Shown here in pieces: positions 38,948 to 48,103 of a stretch of DNA of 64,000 bases (positions within the stretch are counted from its first letter, which is position 1; every line of letters starts with the position of its first letter). The translations under genes and the position numbers were made by a program. Under the pieces are notes generated by a model. That model worked only from the letters and a program-made list of their open reading frames with translations. It was not told the origin of the DNA and made no database searches. The stretch covers positions 248,001-312,000 of the forward strand of contig NZ_FOFR01000002.1 of NCBI RefSeq assembly GCF_900110955.1, read 5' to 3'. The DNA comes from Lentzea xinjiangensis (lineage in GTDB: Bacteria > Actinomycetota > Actinomycetes > Mycobacteriales > Pseudonocardiaceae).

Positions 38948-40093
38948 TCAGCCGAGGGCTTCGAGCAGGTCGGCTACCAGGTCGTCGCCGGACTCGATGC
39001 CCACCGACACGCGCACCAGGTCGGCCGGCACCTCCAGCATCGACCCGGCCGTGGAGGCGTGCGTCATCCTGCCGGGGTGCTCGATCAGCGACTCGACGCC
39101 GCCCAGCGACTCGGCCAGCGTGAAGAGCTTCGTGCGCGCGCAGACCTCCAGCGCCGCCTCCTCGCCACCTTCGACGAGGAACGACACCATGCCGCCGAAC
39201 CGGCGCATCTGCTTGGCCGCGACGGCGTGGCCGGGGTGCGACTCCAGGCCGGGGTAGATGACCTTCTTGACGCGCGGGTGCCGCGTCAGGGCCTCCGCCA
39301 CGAGCTCGGCGTTGTCGGAGTGCTTCTCCATCCGCAGCTCGAGGGTCTTGATGCCGCGCAGCGTCAGGTACGCGTCGAACGGGCCGGGCACCGCACCCGC
39401 GCCGTTCTGCAGGAACCCGAACGCCGCGTCCAGCTCCTCGTCGGAGGTGACCAGGGCACCGCCCACGACGTCGGAGTGGCCGCCGACGTACTTGGTGGTC
39501 GAGTGCAGCACCACGTCCGCACCCAGCTCCAGCGGCGTCTGCAGCGCGGGCGAGGCGAACGTGTTGTCGACGACCAGCTTCGCGCCGGCACCGTGCGCCA
39601 CCTCGGCGATGGCCGCGATGTCGCCGATGTTCAGCAGCGGGTTGGTCGGGGTCTCGATCCACACCAGCTTGGTCTCCTGGCGCACCGCGGCGCGGATGGC
39701 GTCCACGTCCGAGACCGGGGCCGGCGAGTGGGTGACGCCCCACTGCGAGAAGACCTTGTCGATCAGCCGGAACGTGCCGCCGTACGCGTCGTTCGGGATG
39801 ACGATGTGGTCGCCGGGCTTGAGGAACGCGCGCAGCGCCGCGTCGGTCGCACCCATGCCGGAGGAGAACGCCCGGCCGAAGCGGCCGCGTTCGAGCGACG
39901 CGAGGCACGTCTCCAGGGCGCGGCGGGTCGGGTTGCCGGTGCGCGAGTACTCGAAGCCCTCACGCAGCCCGCCGACGCCGTCCTGGGCGTACGTGGACGT
40001 CGCGTAGATGGGCACGTTCACCGCACCCGTGGTCGGGTCCGGGTCCTGACCGGCGTGGATCGCCCTGGTGGCGAAGCCGTATGGGGTGCTCAT
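38948..40093 (-). CDS. metB: Cystathionine gamma-synthase
   Basis: 381 residues from ATG 40093; ATG 40114 adds seven. A PLP enzyme of the Cys/Met metabolism family. N-terminal FATRAIHAGQDPDPTTGAVNVPIY, then SSGMGATDAALRAFLKPGDHIV, and the PLP lysine in STTKYVGGHSD (about 201). The C-terminal EVPADLVRVSVGIESGDDLVADL is usual. It makes cystathionine from an O-acyl-homoserine and cysteine; in actinobacteria MetB can also work as cystathionine gamma-lyase. With cbs three genes away and an RDD protein between, the order matches the recalled mycobacterial cbs-pra-metB, i.e. a transsulfuration locus. Confidence 0.92.
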   Translation of the reverse strand: MSTPYGFATRAIHAGQDPDPTTGAVNVPIYATSTYAQDGVGGLREGFEYSRTGNPTRRALETCLASLERGRFGRAFSSGMGATDAALRAFLKPGDHIVIPNDAYGGTFRLIDKVFSQWGVTHSPAPVSDVDAIRAAVRQETKLVWIETPTNPLLNIGDIAAIAEVAHGAGAKLVVDNTFASPALQTPLELGADVVLHSTTKYVGGHSDVVGGALVTSDEELDAAFGFLQNGAGAVPGPFDAYLTLRGIKTLELRMEKHSDNAELVAEALTRHPRVKKVIYPGLESHPGHAVAAKQMRRFGGMVSFLVEGGEEAALEVCARTKLFTLAESLGGVESLIEHPGRMTHASTAGSMLEVPADLVRVSVGIESGDDLVADLLEALG

Positions 40094-40228
40094 GTTCGAA
40101 GGGTACTCACCCATCTGGCCGTCGACGGCAGTAGTCCAAGCAGTGAACTCCCGGACGAGGGCACGAGCTGGACCAGCAGGAGCAGAACCGGCGGCGACAC
40201 CCGGCGCGCGACCGGGCCCGGGAACGGG

Positions 40229-40264
40229 CCAGCCCCCGGCCACTGGGAAGTGACCGGGGGCTGG
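40229..40264 (-). terminator. Terminator after the RDD protein gene
   Basis: Perfect 11-bp arms CCAGCCCCCGG (40229-40239) and CCGGGGGCTGG (40254-40264), 17 bp beyond the RDD gene stop on the minus strand and before metB, which therefore needs its own promoter. Confidence 0.8.
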
Positions 40265-40280
40265 TGGTGCTGCTGGGGGT

Positions 40281-41348
40281 TTACCACCCCTGCTGCTGGC
40301 CGCCGTAACCCTGCTGCGGGGGCTGGCCGTAGCCGCCCGGCTGCTGCTGCGGGTAGCCGCCGGTGCCCGGCTGCTGCGGGTAGCCACCGGTGCCACCGCC
40401 GTAGGGCGAGGCGGTCTCCGGGGCGTTGACCACGATGGACTTCATGATCTTGTCGGCCCAGGTCTGCTTCTTCGGCTCCCACAGCGGGGCGAAGAAGCCC
40501 GCGTAGCACGGCAGGGCGTCGACGACGTGGCACAGCTGGCGCACGAACGTCGTACCACCGCCGAGCGGCTGGCCGGTCTCCTCGGAGATCAGCTTGATCT
40601 TCGCGACCTTCTTGCCGATCGACTGGCCGGTCTGGCCCTGCTTGATGACCGTGTTCCAGATGATGAAGGCGAAGTTGGCCACGTAGACCAGGATGCCCAG
40701 GAACATGATGCCCGGGGCGTCGGCGCCGACCGCGATCGCGACGATGATGTAGTACAGGATCACCGTGACGACGGTCGGGGCCGCGATGTCGATCAGGTAG
40801 CCGACGAAGCGCGAACCCCATTCCGCGTAGCCCGTGGGGGGCGGCGGCGCCATGCCGTAGGCGGGCTGGCCGTAGCCGGGCTGACCGTACGGCTGCTGCT
40901 GCGGCTGGCCGTACGGGCTCGACTGCGGCGCGCCGTACGGCTGCTGCGGCTGACCGTAGGGCTGCTGCTGCGGCTGGCCGTACGGGTTGGACTGCGGCGC
41001 ACCGTAGGGCTGCTGCTGCGGCTGCCCGTACGGGTTCGACTGCGGAGCGCCGTACTGGGGCGGCTGGGCGGGGAACCCGCCGGAGCCGGGGCCCTGCGCC
41101 GGGAAGCCACCCGAACCGGGGGCGGCCGAGGGCGGCACCTGCCCGGGGCTGACGACCTGGGTGGCGTCCGCGTTCTGCTGCGGTGCGGCAGGAGCCTGAC
41201 CAGGCGAGACGACCTGCGTCGCGTCCGGGTTCGGGTTCGCCGAGGACGGCTGCCCACCTCCCGGGACGATCTGCGTGGCGTCCGCGTTGGGCTGCTCCTG
41301 GTGCGGCTGACCGCCGAACTGGTTTCCTGGCGGCTGCGGAGCGTTCAT
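40281..41348 (-). CDS. RDD family membrane protein with Pro/Gln/Tyr-rich tails (Pra-like)
   Basis: 355 residues. The N-terminal 165 residues are disordered: three repeats of NADATQIV/NPDATQVV/NADATQVV (about 21-70), GSGGFPAQ twice, then tandem PYGQPQQQ and PYGAPQSN blocks. The RDD domain follows with about three membrane helices (FVGYLIDIAAPTVVTVILYYIIV, GIMFLGILVYVANFAFIIW) and QSIGKKVAKIKLISEETG. A Gln/Gly/Tyr-rich tail closes it. The locus equals mycobacterial pra (proline-rich antigen). The repeated Asp-Ala-Thr-Gln could be kinase targets read by FHA domains (inference). Its role with transsulfuration genes is unknown; RDD proteins can be transporters. Confidence 0.87.
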   Translation of the reverse strand: MNAPQPPGNQFGGQPHQEQPNADATQIVPGGGQPSSANPNPDATQVVSPGQAPAAPQQNADATQVVSPGQVPPSAAPGSGGFPAQGPGSGGFPAQPPQYGAPQSNPYGQPQQQPYGAPQSNPYGQPQQQPYGQPQQPYGAPQSSPYGQPQQQPYGQPGYGQPAYGMAPPPPTGYAEWGSRFVGYLIDIAAPTVVTVILYYIIVAIAVGADAPGIMFLGILVYVANFAFIIWNTVIKQGQTGQSIGKKVAKIKLISEETGQPLGGGTTFVRQLCHVVDALPCYAGFFAPLWEPKKQTWADKIMKSIVVNAPETASPYGGGTGGYPQQPGTGGYPQQQPGGYGQPPQQGYGGQQQGW

Positions 41349-41435
41349 CCGGTTTCCAACCCCCTTGGCTGGGCCGTGTACGAGTGAGACTGATGATCTG
41401 GGGCGTCACGCTATCGGACGCACGGGCTTCTACGC

Positions 41436-42806
41436 TCAGCGACCAGCCAAGAACCCCAGAATGTCCTGCCGGGTGACGACGCCGGCGGGCTTGCCGTCCT
41501 CCAGCACGAGGGCCGCGTCGGCGTTCGAGAGCGCGTTCATCGCGATGCCGACCGGCTCACCCGCGCCGAGCGTGGGCAGCGGCGGCGACATGTGCTTGTC
41601 CAGGCGGTCCGAGAGCTGGGCCTTGCCGGTGAACAGCGCGTCGAGCAGGTCGCGCTCGTTGACCGCGCCGGCGACCTCGGCGGCCATGACGGGCGGTTCG
41701 GCGTTGACGACCGGCATCTGCGAGACGCCGAACTCGCGCAGGATCGCGACCGCGTCACCGACGGTCTCGTTCGGGTGAGCGTGCACCAGGTCGGGCAGCA
41801 TGCCGCCCTTGCGGCGCAGCACGTCGCCGACGGTCGCGCCGGTCGAGTCCGGCGGGAGGAAGCCGTAGGAGGCCATCCAGCGGTCGTTGAAGACCTTGGA
41901 CAGGTAGCCGCGGCCACCGTCGGGGAGGATCACCACCACGACGGCGTCCTCCGGCAGGTCCTTCGCGACGCGCAGCGCCGCGGCGGCCGCCATGCCGCAC
42001 GAGCCGCCGACGAGCAGGCCCTCCTCGCGGGCGAGGCGGCGGGTGATGTCGAACGAGTCGGCGTCGGAGACCTCGACGATCCGGTCGGCGATGGTCTTGT
42101 CGTAGGCCTCCGGCCAGAAGTCCTCGCCGACGCCCTCGACCAGGTAGGGGCGGCCGGTGCCGCCGGAGTAGACCGAGCCCTCGGGGTCCGCGCCGATGAC
42201 CTGCACGGCGCCCTCCGAGACCTCCTTGAGGTAGCGGCCGGTGCCGGAGATCGTGCCGCCGGTGCCGACGCCCGCGACGAAGTGCGTGATCCGGCCCCCG
42301 GTCTGGCGCCAGATCTCGGGACCGGTCTGGTGGTAGTGGCTCGCCGGGTTCTCCGGGTTGGAGTACTGGTCGGGCTTCCACGCGCCGGGGATCTCGCGGA
42401 CGAGCCGGTCCGAGACGTTGTAGTAGGAGTCCGGGTGCTCGGGCGCGACGGCGGTCGGGCACACCACGACCTCGGCGCCGTAGGCCTTCAGGACGTTGCG
42501 CTTGTCCTCGCTGACCTTGTCCGGGCAGACGAAGACGCACTTGTAGCCCTTGCGCTGGGCGACCAGCGCGAGTCCGACCCCGGTGTTGCCGGAGGTGGGT
42601 TCCACGATCGTGCCGCCGGGCCGCAGCTCACCGGAGCGCTCGGCGGCCTCGACCATCCGCAGCGCGATGCGGTCCTTCACGCTGCCGCCGGGGTTGAGGT
42701 ACTCGACCTTGGCCAGCACCGTGGCCTTGATCCCCGTCGTCAGGGAGTTGAGCTTGACCAGCGGCGTGTTGCCGACCAGATCGACGACGTGCTCGACGTA
42801 CTCCAC
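41436..42806 (-). CDS. cbs: Cystathionine beta-synthase
   Basis: 456 residues. A PLP catalytic domain (1-320) with NPGGSVKDRIA (Lys about 44), EPTSGNTGVGLALVAQRKGYKC, GVGTGGTISGTGRYLKE and VGGSCGMAAAAALR; then two CBS domains (about 335-456) with GVSQMPVVN and ADAALVLEDGKPAGVVTRQDILGFL. It condenses serine (or O-acetylserine) and homocysteine to cystathionine; the CBS pair may sense S-adenosylmethionine. There is no haem domain, as in other bacteria. Divergent from the SGNH hydrolase gene. Confidence 0.93.
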   Translation of the reverse strand: MEYVEHVVDLVGNTPLVKLNSLTTGIKATVLAKVEYLNPGGSVKDRIALRMVEAAERSGELRPGGTIVEPTSGNTGVGLALVAQRKGYKCVFVCPDKVSEDKRNVLKAYGAEVVVCPTAVAPEHPDSYYNVSDRLVREIPGAWKPDQYSNPENPASHYHQTGPEIWRQTGGRITHFVAGVGTGGTISGTGRYLKEVSEGAVQVIGADPEGSVYSGGTGRPYLVEGVGEDFWPEAYDKTIADRIVEVSDADSFDITRRLAREEGLLVGGSCGMAAAAALRVAKDLPEDAVVVVILPDGGRGYLSKVFNDRWMASYGFLPPDSTGATVGDVLRRKGGMLPDLVHAHPNETVGDAVAILREFGVSQMPVVNAEPPVMAAEVAGAVNERDLLDALFTGKAQLSDRLDKHMSPPLPTLGAGEPVGIAMNALSNADAALVLEDGKPAGVVTRQDILGFLAGR

Positions 42807-42917
42807 CGGTATCTACTCCCTGCTCCCACTCTCCGAGATGGCGGGACGAAGCGTAGCTCTAGTGACCGCGGAGGCTGGTTCGAACGGCGAAGCCGACGAT
42901 TCCGGGGGAGGGCGGTG

Positions 42918-43796
42918 GTGCGGATGACGGTGCTGCGGACGCTGCGGGCGGTGGCGATGACCGCCGCGACGCTCGGGGGGCTCTCGGGCGCGCTGGCCGG
43001 GCTGCTGAACGAGCAGGGCAGACGTGCCCGGACGGCCATCGGCGTGCTGGAACACCTCTGGCCCGCGCCCGACGGCGTGTACTTCGACGACGGTGGCGAC
43101 CCGGTGCGGCTCGCCGTGCTCGGCGACTCGATGGCGGTGGGCGTCGGTGTGACACATCCCTCGCAGATGCCGGGCGTGTTGCTGGCCCAGGCGCTGGCCG
43201 AGGAGGCTGCCCGGCCGGTGCGGCTCTCGACGTACGCGATCAGCGGCTCGACCACGCGCGACCTGGTGCCGCAGGTCGACGCCGCCGTGCGGGACGCGCC
43301 GCAGGTGGCGCTGATCATCATCGGCGCGAACGACGTGACGTCGCGGATCGGCGTCCGCGAGTCCGCGTCGTTGCTGGGGCGGCAGGTGCGCAGGCTGCGG
43401 TCCGCCGGCTGCGGTGTCGTCGTGGGCACGTGTCCCGACCTCGGGATCGTGCGGCCGATCCCGCAGCCGCTGCGGTGGGTCGGCCGCCGCTGGAGCCTGC
43501 GGCTCGCGGCCGGCCAGACCGCGGCGGTGGAGCGCGCGGGCGGGGTGCCGGTGTCGCTGGCGAACCTGCTGGCGCCGGAGTTCACGGCCCGGCACGCCGA
43601 CATGTTCAGCTCGGACCGCTTCCACCCGAGCGCCGTCGGCTACGAGGCCGCCGCCGGCGTGCTGCTGGCGCCGTTGTGCCAGGTGGCGGGGCTGTGGCCG
43701 GCGTGGGCCGCGCCCTCGTCGCCGCTGCGGTCGGCGGCGGCGCGCGCGATGCAGCGGTCCAGGACGCCCGCGTGGCTGAGAAGACGGCACGTCTGA
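42918..43796 (+). CDS. SGNH/GDSL hydrolase with N-terminal membrane segment
   Basis: About 292 residues. Three starts are possible (GTG 42915, GTG 42918, ATG 42924) after GGGGAGGG. One N-terminal hydrophobic helix (RAVAMTAATLGGLSGALAGLL) would anchor or export it. The SGNH blocks are AVLGDSMAVGVGV (Ser about 71), the Gly of SGSTTRDL, Asn in GANDVT and DRFHPSAVGY (Asp-x-x-His). It is an esterase or lipase of unknown substrate; the same place is recalled for Rv1075c, a GDSL esterase. Cell-wall lipid or acyl-sugar substrates are plausible. It lies 92 bp before the thiolase gene, same strand. Confidence 0.88.
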   Translation: MRMTVLRTLRAVAMTAATLGGLSGALAGLLNEQGRRARTAIGVLEHLWPAPDGVYFDDGGDPVRLAVLGDSMAVGVGVTHPSQMPGVLLAQALAEEAARPVRLSTYAISGSTTRDLVPQVDAAVRDAPQVALIIIGANDVTSRIGVRESASLLGRQVRRLRSAGCGVVVGTCPDLGIVRPIPQPLRWVGRRWSLRLAAGQTAAVERAGGVPVSLANLLAPEFTARHADMFSSDRFHPSAVGYEAAAGVLLAPLCQVAGLWPAWAAPSSPLRSAAARAMQRSRTPAWLRRRHV

Positions 43797-43887
43797 GTTC
43801 CGGAATTCTCGTCACCAGCGCTGGCCGGGGTGAGCGGGCGTTAACTACGCTCGGCGGAGACCTTGACTCTCGACGAGGAGTTCCGTG

Positions 43888-45108
43888 ATGCCTGAGGCCG
43901 TGATCGTCTCCGCTGCCCGCTCCCCCATCGGCCGCGCGCACAAGGGCTCGCTGAAGGACGCGCGACCCGACGACCTGGCGGCGCAGATGGTCCGAGCAGC
44001 GCTCGACAAGGTTCCGCAGCTCGACCCCGCGCAGATCGACGACCTGATGCTCGGCTGCGGCCTGCCCGGCGGTGAGCAGGGCTTCAACATGGCGCGCGTC
44101 GTCGCCGTGCTGCTCGGGCAGGACTCGCTGCCCGGCACGACCGTCACCCGGTACTGCGCTTCCTCCCTGCAGACCACGCGCATGGCCCTGCACGCCATCA
44201 AGGCGGGCGAGGGCGACGTGTTCATCTCCGCCGGCGTCGAGACCGTGTCGCGGTTCGCCAAGGGCAGCTCCGACTCGTGGCCCGACACCCACAACCCGCT
44301 GTTCGCCGACGCCGAGGAGCGCACGGTCTCGGTCGCCCAGTCGGGTGCCTCGGAGTGGGTGGACCCGCGGTCGCTCGACGTCCTGCCGGACATCTACGTC
44401 CCGATGGGCCAGACCGCCGAGAACCTGGCCCTGCTCAAGGGCGTCTCGCGGCAGGAGATGGACGAGTTCGGCGTCCGCTCGCAGAACCTCGCCGAGAAGG
44501 CCATCGCCGACGGCTTCTGGGCGCGCGAGATCACCCCCGTGACGCTGCCCGACGGCACCGTGGTCTCGTCCGACGACGGCCCGCGCGCCGGGGTCACCTA
44601 CGAGGCCGTGTCCCAGCTCAAGCCGGTCTTCCGCCCGGACGGCCGCGTCAACGCCGGCAACTGCTGCCCGCTGAACGACGGCGCGGCGGCCCTGGTGGTC
44701 ATGTCCGACACCAAGGCCCGCGAGCTCGGCATCACGCCGCTCGCCCGGATCGTCTCGACGGGCGTCTCCGGCCTGTCACCGGAGATCATGGGCCTCGGCC
44801 CGGTCGAGGCCTCGAAGCGCGCGCTCGCGCTGGCCGGCCTGTCCATCTCCGACATCGACCTCGTCGAGATCAACGAAGCCTTCGCCGCGCAGGTGATCCC
44901 GTCCTACCAGGACCTCGGAATCGACCTGGACCGGTTGAACGTGAACGGTGGCGCCATCGCCGTCGGCCACCCGTTCGGCATGACCGGCGCGCGCATCACC
45001 ACCACTCTGATCAATTCCCTGCAGTTCCACGACAAGCAGTTCGGTCTCGAGACCATGTGCGTCGGTGGCGGTCAGGGCATGGCGATGGTGATCGAGCGCC
45101 TCAGCTGA
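43888..45108 (+). CDS. Acetyl-CoA C-acetyltransferase (thiolase)
   Basis: 406 residues from ATG 43888 (GAGGAG 8 bp upstream). Typical thiolase [30 protein letters not shown], acylation Cys about 90 in [27 protein letters not shown] with the His, and the second Cys near the C-terminus in CVGGGQGMA. Annotated as a FadA3-like degradative thiolase in the recalled mycobacterial locus (Rv1074c). It catalyses the last step of beta-oxidation or acetoacetyl-CoA formation. No other fatty acid genes are adjacent. Confidence 0.92.
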   Translation: MPEAVIVSAARSPIGRAHKGSLKDARPDDLAAQMVRAALDKVPQLDPAQIDDLMLGCGLPGGEQGFNMARVVAVLLGQDSLPGTTVTRYCASSLQTTRMALHAIKAGEGDVFISAGVETVSRFAKGSSDSWPDTHNPLFADAEERTVSVAQSGASEWVDPRSLDVLPDIYVPMGQTAENLALLKGVSRQEMDEFGVRSQNLAEKAIADGFWAREITPVTLPDGTVVSSDDGPRAGVTYEAVSQLKPVFRPDGRVNAGNCCPLNDGAAALVVMSDTKARELGITPLARIVSTGVSGLSPEIMGLGPVEASKRALALAGLSISDIDLVEINEAFAAQVIPSYQDLGIDLDRLNVNGGAIAVGHPFGMTGARITTTLINSLQFHDKQFGLETMCVGGGQGMAMVIERLS

Positions 45109-45140
45109 GGTCCGCTTTCAAGATCTGCAATTTGCGGCTT

Positions 45141-45177
45141 GCAAGTAGCGCCGTTTCACCCGAACGGAGCTACTTGC
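45141..45177. terminator. Hairpin after the thiolase gene
   Basis: GCAAGTAGC (45141-45149) pairs with GCTACTTGC (45169-45177), and CCGTT with AACGG inside. It is 33 bp after the stop. Less GC-rich than other terminators here; no T-tract. Confidence 0.6.
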
Positions 45178-45270
45178 CTGCCCCCTTTCTGCCGATGAGA
45201 CAAAGCGTCGCTCAAACGCGTCATCAGGCGAGGGGAGTTCGTCCCTACCGATGAGCAAGGAGGGCCGGAC

Positions 45271-45480
45271 ATGCCGTACGTGTGGTGGCAAAGCGGATAC
45301 GACCAGCAATGCCACGCTTTCTCCCGCGACCAGGCCGATGGTTCGCGGAGCTTTTACGAGGCGGTCTGCGAACACTCGGTGCCCGGCGACCGGGTGTCAC
45401 GCGCCCAGGCGGGCGCTCTCTGCACCAACTGCCTGATCAAGGTGGGCACCGAGCTGCCCGACCTGCGCTGGCGGGCTTAG
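45271..45480 (+). CDS. Small WWQ-type protein with Cys/His pattern
   Basis: 69 residues; a very good RBS (AAGGAGG, 7 bp). Begins MPYVWWQSGYDQQCHAFS and contains C14, H15, C33, H35 and a CxxC (CTNC), so a small zinc-binding fold is possible. Similar short MP..WWQ proteins with two or more cysteines are common and unannotated in Pseudonocardiales, as far as I recall. It is alone between two hairpins. Function unknown. Confidence 0.6.
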   Translation: MPYVWWQSGYDQQCHAFSRDQADGSRSFYEAVCEHSVPGDRVSRAQAGALCTNCLIKVGTELPDLRWRA

Positions 45481-45543
45481 GGCCTGCACATCCCGATCGA
45501 GCCCGGTGCGTGATCTACGCGCACCACCCCTGCGAACGCGCGA

Positions 45544-45571
45544 AGGGCGCCCCGCCGAAGCGAAGCGCCCT
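45544..45571. terminator. Hairpin after the Bax-inhibitor-like gene
   Basis: AGGGCGC (45544-45550) and GCGCCCT (45565-45571) flank a 14-base loop, just beyond the stop of the minus-strand membrane protein gene and after the plus-strand small gene; may serve both. Confidence 0.6.
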
Positions 45572-45588
45572 CCTGAGCCACCCGGACG

Positions 45589-46395
45589 TCAGTCCGAGTT
45601 GAAGTACGACAGCAGGCGCAGGATCTCGGTGTACAGCCACACCAGGGTGACCGTGAGACCGAACGCGATCTGCCACGCGAACTTGGCCGGCACACCGGCG
45701 CGGATCGCCTGGTCGGCGGCGTCGAAGTCGATCAGGAAGCTGAACGCCGCGAGACCGATGCAGACGAGGCTGAAGATGATCGCGAGCGTGCCGCCCGAGC
45801 GGAGGCCGAGGCCGCCCTCGGTGAAGAAGCTCATGATCAGGTTGAACAGCATCAGCACGGCGACGCCGATGATGGCGCCGGTGATCCACTTGGTGAACTT
45901 CGGCGTGACGCGGATCGCGCCCGTCTTGTAGACCACGAGCATGCCGGCGAAGACGCCGATCGTGCCGATGATCGCCTGGCCGATGACCACGACGCCCTGA
46001 CCGGGGTTGCCGGTCCACCGGTCGATCATGGCACCGATGATGCCGCTGAACGCGCCGAGGAAGATGCCTTCGACGGCGGCGTAGGCGATGACGAGCGGCG
46101 GGCTGGGCATGCGCTTGAACGTGATGACGAGCGCGAGCACCAAGCCGATGATCGCGGCCGGGAACAGCAGGAACCACGCCTGCATGAGGTACGTCACGAC
46201 GGCCGTCGCGGCCACCACTGCCAGCGTGATGCCGGTCTTGGTGACGACGTCGTCGATCGTCATGGGCCGCTCGCTGGTCAGCGGCGGCGGAGCCTGCTGG
46301 TAGCCGGCCTGTTCGGGCTGGCCGAAACCTGCGTAGCCTCCGTACCCGCCGCCGGTCGGCAGGTTACGGAAAGCCGGGTTGCTGCTGGAGCGCAC
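45589..46395 (-). CDS. Bax inhibitor-1 / YccA family membrane protein
   Basis: 268 residues. A 70-residue cytoplasmic N-terminus rich in Gly, Tyr and Gln (GGGYGGYAGFGQPEQAGYQQAPPP), then seven membrane helices. AVEGIFLGAFSGIIGAMI and LVCIGLAAFSFLIDFDAADQAI are the family hallmarks; the late Asp pair (FDAAD) corresponds to the di-aspartyl pH sensor of bacterial BI-1, which conducts calcium. The N-terminal extension is usual for actinobacterial members. Monocistronic, with a structured 319-bp region upstream. Confidence 0.9.
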   Translation of the reverse strand: MRSSSNPAFRNLPTGGGYGGYAGFGQPEQAGYQQAPPPLTSERPMTIDDVVTKTGITLAVVAATAVVTYLMQAWFLLFPAAIIGLVLALVITFKRMPSPPLVIAYAAVEGIFLGAFSGIIGAMIDRWTGNPGQGVVVIGQAIIGTIGVFAGMLVVYKTGAIRVTPKFTKWITGAIIGVAVLMLFNLIMSFFTEGGLGLRSGGTLAIIFSLVCIGLAAFSFLIDFDAADQAIRAGVPAKFAWQIAFGLTVTLVWLYTEILRLLSYFNSD

Positions 46396-46714
46396 CTGGT
46401 CCTCCTGGGGCGTTGCTTTACGCCGTCACGGGGTACAACGAGCACGCTGGGTGCCATGTTCCCCGTCGGTAAAGGCGACTTTACCCCCGACGACGATCAC
46501 GCGTGCGCAAATACCGCGCCAACTCCAAAGCGTGATCACACTGCGGCGTGTCGCCGCGTGTCCCGGGCAAACTCGGTAACCCGCGTCACATTTCGGTCAC
46601 GTTCACACGTTTGGTAGCGGAAGACTTCCCCCTCGTGGCGGCTTGTCCCCGGTGTGGGGGACCGCCAAGCTCGCACGCGGGTTTGCCACAGGTCAGAGGG
46701 GATCAAGATCCAAA
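46396..46714. promoter_or_regulatory. Structured divergent region (319 bp) with two dyads
   Basis: No gene seen. Dyad 1: GGTAAA (46468-46473), GGCGAC, TTTACC (46480-46485), extended outside by CGTCGG and CCGACG with a two-base bulge. Dyad 2: GATCACGC (46495-46502) and GCGTGATC (46530-46537). Between them and the surface-protein gene is an AT-richer stretch, CACATTTCGGTCACGTTCAC, that may hold the promoter. Confidence 0.45.
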
Positions 46715-48103
46715 ATGGGCTGGAAACGTCTTGCCGCCGTGGCGGCGGTCTCGGGGCTCGCGCTCCTGACCGCGCCCGCGACGGCGACAGCGGTAGGCGT
46801 CAAGGGCATCGGCCACAACGCGTCAGGGCTCCAGCCCAACGCCACGGCGGGTAGCGAGTGGCACGGGTCGTACGTCTGGCAGGAGAAGCACGTGTGGTGC
46901 GTGCAGTACGCACTGCCGGCGCCGGACAGCACGGTCGGCTACCAGGAGGGCGCCGAGCTGCTCACCAAGGCCGGCAAGTCCCTCACGCCGGACGTCGCGG
47001 CCAACATCTCCTACCTCCTGCTGCGCTACTCCACGACGAAGTCGCCGGACGAGGCCGCGGCACTGGCGCACCTGCTGCACAGCTGGACCTCCGTGCCGGA
47101 CGGGGCGGTCCGCCTCGACACGACCGACCCCAAGTACCTCGCCTACGACGAGGCGTTCTACGCGGCACGGCTGCCGAAGCAGGTCATGGACACCGCCGCG
47201 CGCATGAAGGCCGACGCCGAGGCCAACCGCGGCCCGTGGAAGCTCAGCGCCACCGCCCCGAAGGAGCCGCTGATCATCGGCACCGAGTCCACCTGGACCG
47301 CGGCGCTGGTCAAGGCCAACGGCCAGGGCGTGCCGAAGGCGTCGATCAGCTTCACGCTGACCGACGCGAAGCTCGCCGACGGCAGCACCTCCGGCAAGGC
47401 CACCACCGGCGCCGACGGCGCCCCGGCGGCGGTCAAGGTCGTCCCGACCGGCCCGAAGCCCTCGATCGCGGTCACCGCGGACTCCCCCGCCGACCGGCCG
47501 GTCGTGCACCAGCCGATCCAGACCGAGAACATGCAGCGGATGGTCACCACCGGTGGCGAGAAGAAGCTCGACGCCGCCGCGAACGCCCAGGCCAGGACCG
47601 CGCCCGGCGCGGTGAGGATCACGAAGATCGACTCCGAGACGAAGAAGTCCATCGCGGGCGTCGCGCTGCGCGTCACGGCGAAGGACCAGACGAGCCCCGC
47701 GCTCAAGCAGGACGACTCCCTGCTCGTCGGCACGGACGGCAAGCCGCTGGTGCTGCAGACCGGCGCCGACGGCACGGTCGAGGTGCCTGGCCTGCGCACG
47801 CCGCAGGAGATCTGCCTCGTCGAGGCGGCCGCGCCGAAGGGGTACGAGGAGTTCTTCGACCCGAAGGCGCCGCCATCCGCGTGCGGCACGGTGGCCGCGG
47901 GCCAGACCCTCGCGCTCGAGCTGGTGAACAAACCGAACAAGCCCGTCGTGCCCAGCACGATCCCCGCCGGCACCGAGGGCAGGACACCGGTCGCGACCGC
48001 CTCGTTCGACACGCAGCTCCGTCCGGGCCTGATGCTCGCGGTGGGTGGACTGGTGCTGCTCGGTGCGGCGCTGGCAGGCTTCCTGGTGTGGCGCAGGCAG
48101 TGA
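46715..48103 (+). CDS. Secreted surface protein with prealbumin-like domain and C-terminal anchor
   Basis: 462 residues. Signal peptide (GWKRLAAVAAVSGLALLTAPATATA), an N-terminal domain with Cys in KHVWCVQYALP and a helical part (to about 170) like thioester/adhesin head domains, an Ig-like strand domain (KLSATAPKEPLIIGTESTWTAALVKANG, about 180-260), then a SpaA/Cna-B prealbumin-like domain (APGAVRITKIDSETKKSIAGVALRV, about 297-410). The C-terminus is one membrane helix (LMLAVGGLVLLGAALAGFLVW) and RRQ. There is no LPXTG-type motif before the helix although a sortase gene follows with GTGA overlap. Perhaps a stalk or pilin-like protein. Confidence 0.8.
   Translation: MGWKRLAAVAAVSGLALLTAPATATAVGVKGIGHNASGLQPNATAGSEWHGSYVWQEKHVWCVQYALPAPDSTVGYQEGAELLTKAGKSLTPDVAANISYLLLRYSTTKSPDEAAALAHLLHSWTSVPDGAVRLDTTDPKYLAYDEAFYAARLPKQVMDTAARMKADAEANRGPWKLSATAPKEPLIIGTESTWTAALVKANGQGVPKASISFTLTDAKLADGSTSGKATTGADGAPAAVKVVPTGPKPSIAVTADSPADRPVVHQPIQTENMQRMVTTGGEKKLDAAANAQARTAPGAVRITKIDSETKKSIAGVALRVTAKDQTSPALKQDDSLLVGTDGKPLVLQTGADGTVEVPGLRTPQEICLVEAAAPKGYEEFFDPKAPPSACGTVAAGQTLALELVNKPNKPVVPSTIPAGTEGRTPVATASFDTQLRPGLMLAVGGLVLLGAALAGFLVWRRQ

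Noticed and set aside
40860-41100. Regular CCGTACGG / CTGCTGCGG repeats as CRISPR or DNA minisatellite
   Set aside because: They encode in-frame PYGQPQQQ-type blocks of the RDD protein tail; there are no spacers.
45100-45250. Riboswitch after the thiolase gene
   Set aside because: The only structure is one hairpin directly after the stop; a terminator is the simpler reading.
47940-48000. LPXTG sorting signal in the surface protein
   Set aside because: The stretch before the C-terminal helix has VPSTIPAG but no LPXTG, LAXTG or close variant at the right distance.
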